Shown here: positions 22,301-35,487 of the stretch, one piece after another | How positions within the stretch are numbered: the first letter of the stretch is position 1 | Layout: each line of letters opens with the position of its first letter | Source: Histoplasma ohiense | Lineage: Eukaryota; Ascomycota; Eurotiomycetes; Onygenales; Ajellomycetaceae | Assembly (NCBI GenBank): GCA_017607445.1 | Contig: JAEVHH010000005.1 | Span: 1,059,001 to 1,123,000 of the forward strand | Reading direction: 5' to 3' | DNA: 64,000 bases | The notes under the pieces: model-generated | What the model was told of the DNA's origin: nothing | What the model saw: the letters and a program-made list of their open reading frames with translations, nothing else | Databases searched by the model: none | Position numbers and translations under genes: made by a program

Positions 22301-25300
22301 CTTGCAACCGAGATTCTAAATGATGTTTTGTCTTTAAACCTGACATTCTCATGCTTACAGTCAGGCTGACTAAAAACATCATGCACAGGCGGGAAGAAAT
22401 ATGGCGTACGCAGGCCGTGCATATTTATATCCACAACGGCTATGCATCTCTACGTGGATCTTCGAGGTGGCATTGGCAGGATTATTGTCACAGGGTGTCT
22501 CTCGACCTCATGGCTTCCTGTCTTTCTACTATCAGCCTCGACCTAACCACAGCTCTGTGGCTACTTTTGCTCTCTTTGGGTTTTATTCCAATTTAAGGAT
22601 GTCTTCCGTTGCTTGTCTCTTACGGCTCAACGCGTTGCCATGCATGTGCGTGCATGATTAACCCCCGGCGGGCACTCTCCGTGGGCTTTTATTGCTTTAC
22701 TGTCCCTCACAAGTCCTCACTCACTCATCCTAGGGATGAACTTAAGGAAAAAGACTGTTGAGGCACTGTTTGAAAAAAACTCTCCAGGGAGTCAGTAAGG
22801 TGGTGCCATCAGCTGTGTTCCCAGGCCAGGGTAATCCGGGCGGGCAAAGACAAGACGCCGGCCACGGGGGAGGAGACTTGGGGCGGAGAAAGGGAAACGA
22901 CTTGGTATTCTGCCCATCATGGATATGTTTGGCCATTCAGGAACTTGGAGAGAACATTTCCCTCCCGCTGAAAGGTTTTGCATTGTCAAAATAACTACCG
23001 AGGCATGCAGAGTAACTGTGCAGTGTGCTGCATGGTAACATCACATACCATCGTATACGCGTACCACCCGCACCATACCTCGACATGATACAAACTCACC
23101 CTCATACTCACCCTCACACTCATTCATACACCGCCTCCAAATCAAAAACACGAGCCCTGTACACATCACTCGTAGGAGATTTCGAAGATCAGAACCCGAA
23201 AATCGAAAGGATATAAAATATTTGCCGAGACATGTATGTACCTGTCTTTCACGCATCACCCCTGGGTCTATCCTTTTTCCTTTCTTCTTCACTCCCCACC
23301 TTCAATTCATATCCTCGGCCTACGCGCCCTAAAACACGATGCGGTGTCATCATCTCACAGCAGCCTCCCACGGGCCGTGGAACCACTTCCCCCACCTCCA
23401 CATGCATGCAGCAGCAGAAGCCACTCGTTTTGCCGCCACCATGCTCGAACCCCACTCTAACTTATTTATACAGTTATATTTACTAAACAGCAATCGTGAC
23501 TAAGATTCTCGTCTTTGTGAATATATCCTCGGCATCCGCTTCGTCCGAGTGATCTATATATCAGGTCAAATTGGGTTTCATATAGGAATCTATTCTCTGC
23601 TCTCCAAAAGATGAGCCTCCACGTTCTCCATCTCCCACCGTCTGCTTTTGTATTGGAAAGATGAGAAAGTTTATCATCCTACCGGCCTGCTTTTCTTGTT
23701 CTTTCTTTGTTTTTGCTCGTGGCCAATCTTCATCGTCTATTTTAGGCCTGTTACCAGCTGTCAGTGACTTAATCTGACCCCTGCGTTATTCCAGACCGAC
23801 CAAGGAGGCCGTGAAGCAAGGGGTGGGGTTTCCTGCTCCTGTGAGTCCACCTGTCTGAGATACGTATATAATCAACATCAAATATCAATATTCCATATTT
23901 TCTGCTTCGCCTTTCTTTTGCTATGTAACAAAAGTTCCCAGCGTTGAGCTATCCCGCGGTTTTACCTCCGTCCTTACTACACCAGCCATTGATCTTAAAC
24001 ATCACTAATCAAGCATTCCCGTCACAGAGGGCTATACGATCATGCCACTCTTTCTTCCCTTTTTTCACCTTCTTTCCTACGACTCATAATACAAAACATA
24101 CGAATCCTCCTGGCATCAAGTTGTAGATATTCGGTGCCTATACGTATAAACAGTTGGCATAGCATACCTGTTGTGCGATGTGCACTAAACACCGATGAAG
24201 CACGGAGAGAAAGGGTGTGGAACAGATAGACATGCAAAATATATCTTAAGACGGGGTTTTCATCTTAAAGGATTGATCCTTTTTGGTGTGTGTAGTGGTA
24301 AAACTTCCCATCAAAAATGCATGTTTTACAAGGGGGAAGTGATAGTTAATGCTGCTGATGCTAGAGAAGACACGCGCGATGAGATTATTTGTGAGAGCAG
24401 AGCGCGGTGTGTGGACGTGTGGAACAGAAGTATATGAATGGAATAGAACCACCGATACCAGGCCCCCAATGCTCCTGAATTCGGGGGTTTTATACCTAAG
24501 TCGGCAGCCAATCTTTAGGCACCAACACCCCTAAACGACCCTAAAATCTTGCTTCCTGCAGATCCGAGTTAACATTTGATAGAGTCGGGCCGATAAAGTC
24601 CCGAGCCTCCTGTTGTTCTTAGTTAGCGTGCCAACTTCACGAAAACTCGAGGTCGCCAAACACGGAGAATCAGAAAAGCCATTCTTTTCAACGCGTTTAC
24701 TCCAGAATATTATGCATCTGCTGCTCATAGGTTTACATGGATCTACCCAGGTGATGATTTGCAAGAGATGGAGTTGGTGGTGAAGAATTGTAAATTGTTC
24801 GCTATGACGTCTTGGTAGGAATGATTTTTATCAGTGATGTTGTCTATTTGTTGCTCGAGCGCATGCTAATTTGCAATGTTTAGGCCGGTAAAAAAAAAAA
24901 ATGTGCTGATGTCCCGTAGAGCGCATTTATTATTTAAACGTTGGTCTTGATCATGCAGGCGATGAGGTCAATGGGGATCTGCTACCATGCCGTGCCATAC
25001 CATGGTCCGAGTGAGCTCGAGTAATTGTGCTGTTATTAAGCGACAAAGTAATGAGCTCTTTCTTGCTTTGGTTTCGAGCTCTCTCTCACATGGGACCCAC
25101 CTTTCCCCAACAGAACATATAATGCACGTCTTCCCAGGGTGTGCTGCAGCGTTTCCATGAGGGTTGCCCGAACGCACCTCACCCATGCATCGCCGGCATA
25201 GAACTGCGACAGAAGAATAAACACGTCGGATTTCAAGTGTCCGAGCATAGTTGACCTGGAGAATGCGATCCCTCCTGGCGTATTCCCTGACCTAGGGTAG

Positions 25301-28300
25301 GTCTAGACACACTTCTACCTATCACTGGAATTTTCAGGCTTCAAAAGATATTACCATCGACTCGTGCATGGAAGTCAGAAATGTGTATGGGTGATTCGAT
25401 TGTCCCATGAATTGCTAATAACATCTGGGGCTTTTGAAGGTTACTAGGACAGTTTTTATCATGCATACATTCACTTTGCACTATGCATGATCGTTCGGCG
25501 GGAGCAAACGAGGGCTTTTATCCTGTTTGTTCGAAGTCCACGGGTGCGATTCGAGGTTTTTCTTAGGCTATACAGGGTAAATATCGCCATGGTGTTGTTT
25601 CTGGGGGCAGCGCTACAGATTTGGTATTGAACTCCCTCGACCTGAATTCCTGCGGCTAAAAACAAAGACCTTACTCTCATACACCAAGTGTTTCCCTCTG
25701 TCAATGATACCTGGAGTGCGTTTGTGGCAAATAGAGTCACTACTATTCTGCGACTATTGCTTTACCATCGCAAAATTCTGAATAAGATCTCCCGCGGACG
25801 CGATTTTGAGGAGAATTAGGCATGGATTACTAGCTGGTTGTAATTCAATGACAAAGAAGCCGAGAATGTAAATGAAGGAGCAAACATATATATTGGGCTA
25901 GGGAAAAGCACTCGCGTTCGTGCCCCACTACATGTGCGTCATCCAAGCCACACAAGCCCGACAGGGCCTAGGAGTCTTGTTCCGCTCGAATATGGATGGG
26001 CAAAGCGTCAGGAATATCATGACAAAAGAGCTCACGATGCCTGCCTTATCCTAACCCTTCCTTCCCGCCTGGCTATATACGCTTATCGCTGGTAAGCTGG
26101 GGCTTCAAAACCCGCTTATCCCAAAAACACTTTGTTAATGGATGTCTTTCTACCTATTATCTAAACGCCTCAAACCATCCATACCGCAACATTACGTTCA
26201 TGGCATTACCCATGCTCGTTCGGGTACCATGGCATATATGTAGACGACAAATTGTTTATTTATCCCACCCGATTTCAAATTACCCTTCCGGTCTCTTCGT
26301 TCGAGAATTATCCAAATTGGCAGAATTCCGGTCCCATCGGCAGTCTATGCCCAACTGAACACTACAAATATACACTCGAGCAACAATGACACATTCTAAC
26401 TAACATCACCCTGCAACATTCCCATAAAACCCCCAATTAATTGGCTTATCCCTGATGAATTACAAAATGAGCGGACCATGGCAGTCTGGGCATCGCAAAT
26501 CCCATCAACAACTCTTTGCAGAATCTGAAGGCTGCATTCTTTGTTGTCTTTCGATTAGTGAAGGATTAGTGAAGAAGGATTAGCGAAGACTGGACATGAG
26601 AACATATTTGCAATTGGCTCCAAGTTAGCGGAACGAGCGGAAGAGGCTGAGGCAACACAACCACAATGATGCTTCTGTGTCAAGAGGGCTGAGCTAGTCA
26701 TGGGTTTGTTGTTGACCTTAAATTCATGAGAGTTGCAACTAGGAAAACAAGCTATTCCAATGAAGTGGAGCGTTGACCGCATCCTGAAATTGGAATGGAT
26801 AATGTCGTCAATACGTTTGTTTAGGCCATGCTGATAAAAGGCCACTTCTCTATTTCGAGGTAACACAGCAGATTATCCTTATTCTCGTCGCGGGATCAAG
26901 GGTACGAAAGGTAAATTCTTGGACAGTTTAAAGTTCCCCAGATCTAGGTCAAGGCCTGATAGCCGCAATCCATGTTAGAGAGGAGAGAAAAGATCCCGCT
27001 CATGTTCCGTCTGATAAGATTTTTTGTGAAAATATTCTGATACAGAAGGGGCAATCAGGTTTTAGATTCAAATTCCTGCTTGCATGGAATTGAAAAGAAG
27101 TTGCGTTTACTTTAGCTTCTCGCGAACACAATTCTGAAAACTGCTTCCTACAAGGGTTTCCAAATGGGGAGTTGATGTGCCGTTGGTTAGGCTTTGCGCA
27201 CACATCCCAAACTCCTTGATGTTAGATGTTACAATCTAAAACCCTAGGAATATGCTGATGACGCACCATTAGAGCTGGGCAGAAGCAGGGTATATTTATT
27301 CAGTCAGCCACTGCCATACACCCCGCCCCCACTTGGGCTCGGAAACCACCGAACGAGCGGCCTGAGCTCGAGACCTATCCACGGGAAAGGAGCGAACCGC
27401 ATATCAATAATAATCAGGGCTTCGACAGCTGTTTCGGTCTGCCCCTCTTTTCTCCTCAATTCGAAACGCCATGAAACGAGCTGAGTCTATGGGAAGCTCA
27501 TTTTATAACAGATAGAGCTGTTATACTGTTGCTTCTATTTGTCCTTTAGCCCAAGGGCCATAATTCTGATCACCACCCCACCTCCAGAAGAGGGTCTGGA
27601 GCACCGAAGACGAAAACCTATCAGCAAAAAAAGACAAATAGCTGCAGATGGGCAGGCGAACCGTGTATTCGAATTCTTTCTACTAGTTTAAATGCAAGAG
27701 CGGGAACTATTCGTAAGCGTCAAAGTCATGCAATCTGCAAAATATCCTGCGGACAACGTCGTATTTTGGACCCCAGCATGTTGAAATCAGATTTATCACA
27801 TCCTCTTAAACTGAAACTTGCTTATCTTGGTTCAACAAATCATGAACTCCCAGAGACTAAGGACGAAAAAATTGGACATAGCGAATCGATATGCGATAAG
27901 GAACATCATCTTGAAATCCTGGCAACAATGAACACTTTCGGCGAACTAGACAAAGAAGCTTTGCAGCGCGGATACCCCTCACGCAGAACCGACGAATAAG
28001 ATATCCAGGCTCAACCCCATCCTTTGAAATAATTTACTTTCCCTCGAAAAGTAGAAATGGAAGTGCTGAGGATTATTTGATTCATATTTCTGGATCCGAA
28101 TTTCTCTGCGGGGAGATTAGATGGAATTGAGCGGATACATTTCACCCATGACGTCAAAATATCTAAAATTTGAGGATACGCACAGCCATCTTTGATCTGC
28201 GTTGATGTATGGATCGCATGGCGGGGCTGAGGATACCCTGTCTCCGCTACTGTTGGCGGGGATAACCTACAAAATGTCGGATTCTACTCGCCACGGACAT

Positions 28301-29032
28301 CAACTTCGATAACCAAATGTCCCTGCAGAAGCGGAAATTTGAAGGCATTAAATGTCGATAATACGAATGATGCAACCGAAAGGTAGATAGTAACCTTAGC
28401 GTTCCTGGAGTGCTTGACTGTTCTGTATGCGATGGGTGTCTATAAGACTCTACCCGTGTGATCTCGTTCGTGGAAAATACGCGTTTATCAATACCAACAG
28501 AAAATGTGACGCATTGTCTTTGTCTGACACAACCGTGTTAGTCGTTTCGATGACCTTGAATGAATCCCCTGGATAACCTTTTGGCGTTGAGGAAACAATA
28601 TTGGCCAAACGTGTGGGGATATCAGTGAGGGGTCATTATTGCACATTTACATCATGATGCATTCACGGATCCCTATATCGGAAGACTAAATCCTGAAGCA
28701 AGCGATAGTTTTCACGGAAACTCTGCTCAGGTCTTGTCGAGTTTCTTCGCAGCTGTCGACCCCTCTCCTCTAGCCGCCTCAATGGACTGCTGTCCACCAA
28801 TTATCTCGGAGTCTAGCTTCACATCCATCAGCTCTGCAACTTTCGTGCGACTTCCAATTTTTAAGTCTGATCCGCATGGTTCTACTGCATGCATCGAATT
28901 ATTGCAAACGGGCCTACAGGACATGGTATCGAGGCCAAGACGAATGTCTCACTGGCCGGCCAAAGAATCCTGTGCTATTGCCAGTCCGCAGCTATCGCTT
29001 GGCAGATATTGTCTCCTACTTTGACCCTGCGC

Positions 29033-29039
29033 TATAAAA
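29033..29039 (+). promoter_or_regulatory. Likely TATA box of the tyrosinase gene
   Basis: TATAAAA stands 136 bp before the tyrosinase start codon in otherwise non-coding DNA. The spacing fits a short 5' leader. This is inferred from motif and position only. Confidence 0.5.
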
Positions 29040-29174
29040 TGCTGGATGATTGCAACTTTCTCAAATTAACTCAACCAGCAAGCAGTTCTTTCTTTTCGGA
29101 GTCTCATATCATCAGTTTATTGCCTCTAGCCCTGTTTATCCTTCAACTACCAGGTTCGAATTCGCCGACATACA

Positions 29175-31772
29175 ATGGCGCCGATTCCGGTTACGGGTGT
29201 CCAGTCCGGAAAAGGTCCCCATGGTGAAATTCCCCTTCGTGTAGAAATCCACGACTTGCAGAAGGACATTCACAAATGGAGTCTTTACGTCTTGGCATTG
29301 AGGATCTTTTACGATAGACCGGCGGATCATCCCAAATCATACTTCCAGATTTCAGGTAGGATTTGATAACACAAGCTCCAAATCAACTAGTTTGGAAGCT
29401 GATTTGTGGTTTCAGGGATACATGGAATGCCATATCTGCCATGGAACGGCGAAGAAGTGCCCCGAAATGGGCCAAAACCAACAGGCTATTGCACCCATAG
29501 TACTGTTCTCTTCCCAAGTTGGCATCGTCCATATGTTGTTCTCTACGAGGTGATTCTTGCCTTGATGCCGTCTATTTTATCATGCCAATATGTAGGCTAA
29601 TAATACCCAGCAACTCATCCAAGAAATCATAGCAACAGAGATCTTGCCAAAAATTCCACAGAATGATAAAGACTACGATAAGTACAAGACGGCGACTGAG
29701 ACATTTAGAATCCCTTTCTGGGACTGGGCGGCTCCCCCGCCAGAGTCACAACAGGAGATTATCAACAAGTGGCTTCCTCCAACCTCCCAAGAAAAGAAAG
29801 TTCCAAACTTGGTTCCTGGATTTCCCCAGGTCATAGATAATCCTCTCTACCAATATGTCCTAAAGCCACAGGGCGGAAAGGCAAAGTTTGGTGACTTTGG
29901 TGTTGGGACACTAAAAGTTGGGCCCGACGAAGATGTAGAAGTAAGTTTCTTATATCCGTCACCCGTTGAGGACAATTTGTTAATTTCAATCAGTACGGAG
30001 ATTGTGTCGGCCTCAGCAGGTGCCCGGAAAACAAGTACTACCTGACGAAGGAAGAGGCTGAGAAGGAAGGTATCGTGTGGAGTGCAGACTTTCCAGGAAA
30101 GTGGCGTGAGGGAGAAATATTGAGTTATGAGGTTTATAAGAACTTTACGGACTCTATGCCCTGGTTTATCCCTGGCATTAAACCGGAAATTTCAAAAAAG
30201 GAACATGATGCCGCCGAAAACGTCTGGCGCCTGTTCAATTACTCCTTGACATACCCTGATTTTGCCACGAATGGAGACCTTCCCAAAGACGACGATGACG
30301 TAAAAAGAGGGCACTGGTATCAGAGCTTGGAATCTATCCACAACAACGTCCATCTCTTTGTCGGTGGAGGGAATAACGGACATATGACCCAAGTCCCTGT
30401 TGCTTCGTTCGATCCATTTTTCTGGCTTCACCATGCGTAAGTTTATTTGCTTATGGACAAATTACACATTTGGCGCTAATAGAATGCGGTATAGAAACGT
30501 CGAGCGATTTTATTCAATATGGCAGTATCTTCATGATGATCAGTGGTTCGGAGATACCACTGAAATACTGAAGGATTCCACTGGAAATATGTTAAACGAC
30601 AAGGGAGAAGTTGTTGACAACGAAAAGGACGCAGCGCGGATCACTGTTGGCCCTAAAACCCCACTTGCGCCTTTCCGGAACAACGGAGGTAATTTCTATA
30701 CCTCTAACGATGTCCGCAACCACACTGTATTCAACTACACCTATCCAGAGCTGCAGAACTGGAAATACCCTAGTAAGGAAGAACACAAGAAGGCGATCAA
30801 CGCTCAGATCAACAAGACATATGGCGGTCATAAGGCCGATACCCTCATAAAAAAGAGGACAAGTGAGGCTGAGACACTTGAAGTCGTCATCAATGTCAGC
30901 TTCTATAAGTATGTTTCTCATATCTTATAAACCTCTGGTTGTCGAGTACTGAAAGATATATAGGTTCCTCTTCTCGGGCATGCCTTTCAACGTGAAAATA
31001 TACCTTCAATATGGTGACAAGAAGGACCCTGCCAAGGATTACATTGGCAACGCATATAACTTCAGCGCCCCTTCAAGTTCCGATGGGAAAGAAGTTTGTT
31101 CTAACTGCACAATCCTCGAGTTGAGCAGAGCCACTTGTACCGCACAGGTGGTGGTCAGCCACATGTTGAAATTCTTCCCCTTGTATCCAGGTGATGAAAA
31201 CATTGATATCGAGAACGCAGACCAGGTCGAAAAATTCTTGAAGAAGCGTCTATATGTTCAGATTATTTCGGTACGTGGTCCAATATTTCCTCTCATAGCG
31301 GTTGATACACCAGACTAATCTGAGTTATTAGGCCACTGGAAGGGAAATAGTCCCACCCAACACAAATGATAACAAGCCTGCCATTACTGTTTCCGTTGCA
31401 CATTGTAAAGCCAGATACTCGGCTGATGATACAAGACTAACAACCTTTGGCGCGTTCCAAAACTTCCTTTCTCTAGCAGGCGATGTCGCTGAACTTTTGG
31501 TCGTTGGTACGGGGGCGCTGGTTCTGACCGGCACTGGCGCAGTTCTTGGAACAGTCAATAATGCAGGAGAAGTGATTCTCGGCAATGGATCTACGAAGAG
31601 CCTAAAGGAAGTATCCGGGATTACTAACAAAGGAGCACGAGACCTCGTCGAACTTGCAGGAGGTCTGACTGCCGCTGCTACGGGCGTGTTGGGTGGAGGC
31701 CTAGGTGGCCTGGGTGGTAGTGGCAAGAAAGATGACAGAGGCGGAAGAGGTGGTGGATTCGGACTCTTCTAA
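29175..31772 (+). CDS. Tyrosinase (type 3 copper polyphenol oxidase), intracellular type
   Basis: The enzyme oxidises monophenols and o-diphenols to o-quinones, the entry to DOPA-type melanin. Exons are 29175-29355, 29416-29549, 29596-29940, 29994-30436, 30495-30908, 30964-31270 and 31332-31772, giving 754 residues. CuA ligands are visible as H63 (GIHGMPYLPW), H88 in YCTHSTVLFPSWHRPY and H97; Cys86 two residues before His88 fits the Cys-His thioether of fungal tyrosinases. CuB shows H336 and H340 (SIHNNVHLFVGG) and H366/H367 in DPFFWLHH, followed by NVERFYSIW. PFWDWAAP is also conserved. A C-terminal regulatory-type domain follows, ending in a Gly-rich tail (LGGGLGGLGG, then RGGRGGGFGLF). There is no signal peptide, so it is probably cytosolic and held inactive by its C-terminal domain until cleaved, as in related enzymes. 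It is convergent with the MFS transporter gene. Confidence 0.95.
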
Positions 31773-32778
31773 TTTGGAGATGAACGACGTACCCAGCGTT
31801 CCTTATTATCAGTTTGCTGTTCCGTGAAATCGAATTTGTGGCAGTCCTGCAGGTTAAAATTGATTACAATTGCAGAAACTGTCAAGATCAAATGTGGGAA
31901 AACACGATCGAATTCACCTTCATGAATGACTCTTCTGATTTATCCTCTCTCTCTCGGGTAGTTTTGACTATTCTCCCTCTCTTCTTTTTTATTTCTATAT
32001 ATTTATTTATTTATTCACCCTCGTTTATGGCTGTGCTGAACAGCCCGGATACCTAACCACAGCTGAAGAAACGAGCCTTGTGCGTCAGTAATATTTTTAA
32101 TGATGGCTATCAAGAATGATCAGCTTTATGATTCCTGACTATTTCGCTTGATATATCTTGTGATTAACATCAGCGGAACCGTGTTCGGCTTGAAGGGGGT
32201 GAATAAGGGGCATTCTCGAGATGATGGGATGTTCGGGTAGCAAACATGAAAAGTCTTTCGTCTTGCTTGGTTAATCTAGCTACCGTGTTCTCTCGGAAAA
32301 TGCCCCACCGCAAAGTAGCGAGCGAGCGAGCATTCGTCAAACAAGGAAGAATGCGGGAATGTATCGGATAGGTGTTCTCGCCGATATAACGGACACCTTG
32401 CAACTGTAGTCGCCACCAGGTCTAGACTTTTTTTTTAAAAAAAAAAAATCTCAAAAGAAAAGGAAGAAGCAAAAAGGAAAGGAAGGTATTCAGACCAACT
32501 TATTTACATACAACTTCCCTAGACTATGTAATCTATAGTATGTAACATATGAACATAAATAATAAGCCCTGGAAGTAATATTTAATTAAACCAAACTCCT
32601 TATACCCTGCCAGTATTAAAATACCTAACACCTGAACATTCTATTCGGCCCCGTGGCAGCCGTTGCAAAATTTCAAAGCCTCGTATATTCTTCCCTTCTA
32701 TCTTGACACAGGTCCATCGTAGTCCCATTGAAAAAAAAAAAAATAAATAAATAAATAAATAAATATCCAATTCATTAA
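31773..32778. other. Convergent intergenic region, no gene seen
   Basis: This holds the 3' flanks of tyrosinase and of the MFS gene. It contains a TTTATTTATTTATT stretch near 32000, T/A runs at 32427-32449, and a poly-A plus AAAT microsatellite at 32731-32764 just past the MFS stop codon. Confidence 0.65.
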
Positions 32779-35487
32779 CTACCCAAGAGATGAATTGGCG
32801 AACCGACTCCCCTTTCGTATCCATTTGCCGTATCGGAAAAATAAGTATCTATAAATCATAAAGGAAGAAGTTAGTCAGACAAAAATTCTCTCTCATACTT
32901 TGATGATGAATTTCTGGTAGAGTGAGGAAAAACAAAGCCAACGGAATAAGATGGCCCTATAATTGGTTCCAACAAGCACAAGCGGGTTGCAATGGTATTG
33001 ATTCAGTTGTGTCGCGCATATTGAAGATGAGAGGTGTCAAAGGAGAGAACCAAGGCCATTTCCCGCGGCCAAGAAATGTATAAGTGGATAAGAAAAGGTG
33101 ATGAGAAGGGGTAATAGAAAATAATTATGGTCGTTGTGATATTTTACTCACGGGAAAGGGGCCATTGCAACTGTCAGGAACGCTAGGAGCGAGGATGCCC
33201 AGTTGAATCCTAGTCGATGGTACACTGCAAAGTACATTAGTCTGATATTTCATGAAAGGCTGTGGTGGTAGGATAGGCACCAAATGTCAGTTAATAAATA
33301 TTAAATACATACTTTGTATTCCAAACAATGGGAAAACAGCTCCAAAACTTGACCGGAGGAAGCTATTCGCTGCGAGCGCACTAGCCGCGTATAAAGGATA
33401 CGCGTCAACTAGAAATGTAAAAATACCAGAGTAGACAAGTACGGTTCTGTAGTTCACGGGTTAGGGGTTGGATAGAGAATAATAGTCAGCCATAATGCCG
33501 TGAGGGTAAATAGACGAATGCATCGTTTGACCTCCGTCTGAAAGTCGAAATCGTCTTTTTGCGAAAGTTAAACACAGGGGTATGTGGGAAAGAGCTTACC
33601 CCATGCCGAATACCGCTGTGCCAATGATTGGAGCGATCCAGTGAACATGTCTGTATACCGTCCAGGCGAAAATGAAAATGCCAATAGACACCAAAGGAGC
33701 ACCAGCAATTGCTAGATAAAAGTTCCGTTAATTCCTCTCAACATAATTCCAGTGGATGGGAGGGTTCGACCTTACCTGGGGGCAACCGCCACTCGGGTTC
33801 ATATTCTCCCAGTTTACCGACTTTCATCTCGCGCTTGCGAGCGAGTCGAGTGTAATTTCTCCGCCAGAGCGGGTCGCTCAAGATAGCTACCATCATTCCA
33901 ACAAAAAGACCGAGAAAGCTTAATCCAACCTGAGAAAGAGTAAAACCGTGGAGGGTCGAAAACACCAGTTGAAAAGCCCCAAAAAAGAGATAAATAATAC
34001 CCAACAGAATTGCAGAAAAAATGCACAGGCTCAAACACATAGGCTCCAATGCCAAAAGCATCATGGGTCTGTATACAGCACGCAGGACAGTCTGGGCAAC
34101 AGACCGCTCTCTCCGTTCAATCGGTGCTCGCCAGCGTTCATCTCCTGTTTCCCGTCTGAGTCTGATAGCTTTGCGCCGGAGTAGCCTTTTCAAAAACAAA
34201 AATTGGCCGATGTCAGGAAAAGCGAGCAAAACATTTGGGGAGACTATGACTTACACTGGGTGGTAGGTCTCGGGAACGAACATGGCAATGGCGATTAAAA
34301 TAGAAGCTGACCATATCAACAGCATATAAAATATCCACCGCCTAAATGATGAACTCAGATTCATATTACTATGATGTCAAACCGCAATATAAGAAGGCGC
34401 ATACATACCAGGAGGTAAATTCGCAAATAAAACCGCCCAAACTGAAGGCGATGATTAACGTTATATCCACTAGAACATTGTGTGGGAGGACTTCCTTACA
34501 GAGGGCCAAGTTCTGGTCCAAGGAATGGACTTGCAGTGTAGATCATCATCGGTGCACCAAGCTCATGCCGAGCAAACATGTCTCCAACAGTTCCCCCCGC
34601 CACGCTAAGGAAAGCACTTCCTGAAATTCCAGTGAAGAACCTTGCGACAAGCATAGTCTCGATATTCTGTGCCACTGCGCATGGTATGAGCCATATCAAA
34701 AAAAACGCAAACGAAGTGACGTATATTATCCGTCTTCCATAGAACTAGAAAAAGATACCATTATGCTCAGCGTGGTGCCCTCTGTGTGCCGTCGACATAA
34801 GCAGATATAGGAAAATGCACTAGAAGGGCTAACCTCTGATAGGGGTGCCAACACCAGTGGCCCCAATCCCAGTCCCAGGATGAAAAGGGACAGTCCCAGC
34901 GTCGCAACGATCCGTGAGCAATTGAATTCCTCCATTAACTGCGCATACGCCATGGTGTAGAGTGAAGAGGTACAGGTGCTAACCAGGCAAAGCTCAAATC
35001 ATCAGCGCTCTAAAATCTGGGAGCAAAACCCCACGCAGGATCTGGAGAAGAGTCAACAGTATATGTACAGGACATACACACAGACAGATCCAATCGCCAA
35101 AACTACAATGGCCGCCCATTTCCTCGCTAACTTCATGTTCCGCGGGTTATCAGGGTCATCGTGCCCATCCCACTTCACAGTGTACTCCGCCCCTGGAGCA
35201 GTAGACACTTCCTCGGCCTTCTCATCGTCCTCAGGCTCCTGAAGCCTATCATTATCGACCGCAGGGTGGGAGTAGCCGTCGGAAAGGGAATACACTCGAC
35301 TGATCGAACGAGAGCTCCGCGAACTCACTTGACTCACAGATCGAGCGACATTCCTCGAATTCGTGCCACAAATCGGTTGGAAATGTGGCTCGCTTTCGCT
35401 GGGAGTAGGATCGTCATTCTCGTCTCGGTCGCTCAGTGCAATGCTCTCCTCCGCATTGATCGACGATGTTCTGGAGGTATCTTCCAT
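32779..35487 (-). CDS. MFS transporter, DHA1-like drug:H+ antiporter family
   Basis: This is a twelve-helix major-facilitator transporter, probably in the plasma membrane, with unknown substrate. Ten exons on the minus strand chain in frame: 35487-35078, 34978-34834, 34744-34500, 34441-34409, 34341-34255, 34185-33776, 33711-33600, 33446-33313, 33224-33152 and 32848-32779, giving 572 residues. The first 110 residues are an acidic/Ser-rich cytosolic tail ending in the WDGHDDPDNPRN motif common to fungal DHA1 transporters. Helix 2-3 carries LAPLSEFYGRR (the motif A region) and helix 5 has SPFLGPELGPLLGGF (motif C, typical of antiporters). A basic central loop (RLRRETGDERWRAPIERRER) separates the halves, and the protein ends in FRYGKWIRKGSRFA. 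Exon 4 is only 33 nt. The two halves show no internal stop. Drug export is a family possibility, not shown. Confidence 0.9.

Larger units (their letters stand above)
18358..29174. other. 10.8 kb region without a convincing gene
   Basis: No open frame here shows a recognisable family, and no chain of frames joins through good splice sites. The longest frames (minus strand about 18.8-20.1 kb) are Pro/Ser or Ile/Gly low complexity and lack a proper ATG. There is a hexanucleotide repeat at about 19259-19316. Two short open frames with more protein-like composition lie at 27778-27999 (plus) and 28727-28924 (minus), both uncalled. I saw no tRNA or rRNA gene. The left end is presumably the acuK promoter and leader, and the right end the tyrosinase promoter. 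Confidence 0.5.

Noticed and set aside
23025..23486. Plus-strand frames rich in His/Pro/Ser around 23.1-23.5 kb
   Set aside because: These are products of CA/CT-rich simple sequence without conserved content.
28727..28924. Minus-strand 65-residue frame before the tyrosinase promoter
   Set aside because: It has an ATG and even composition, but no homology I recognise and no partner exons; it lies close to the likely tyrosinase promoter.
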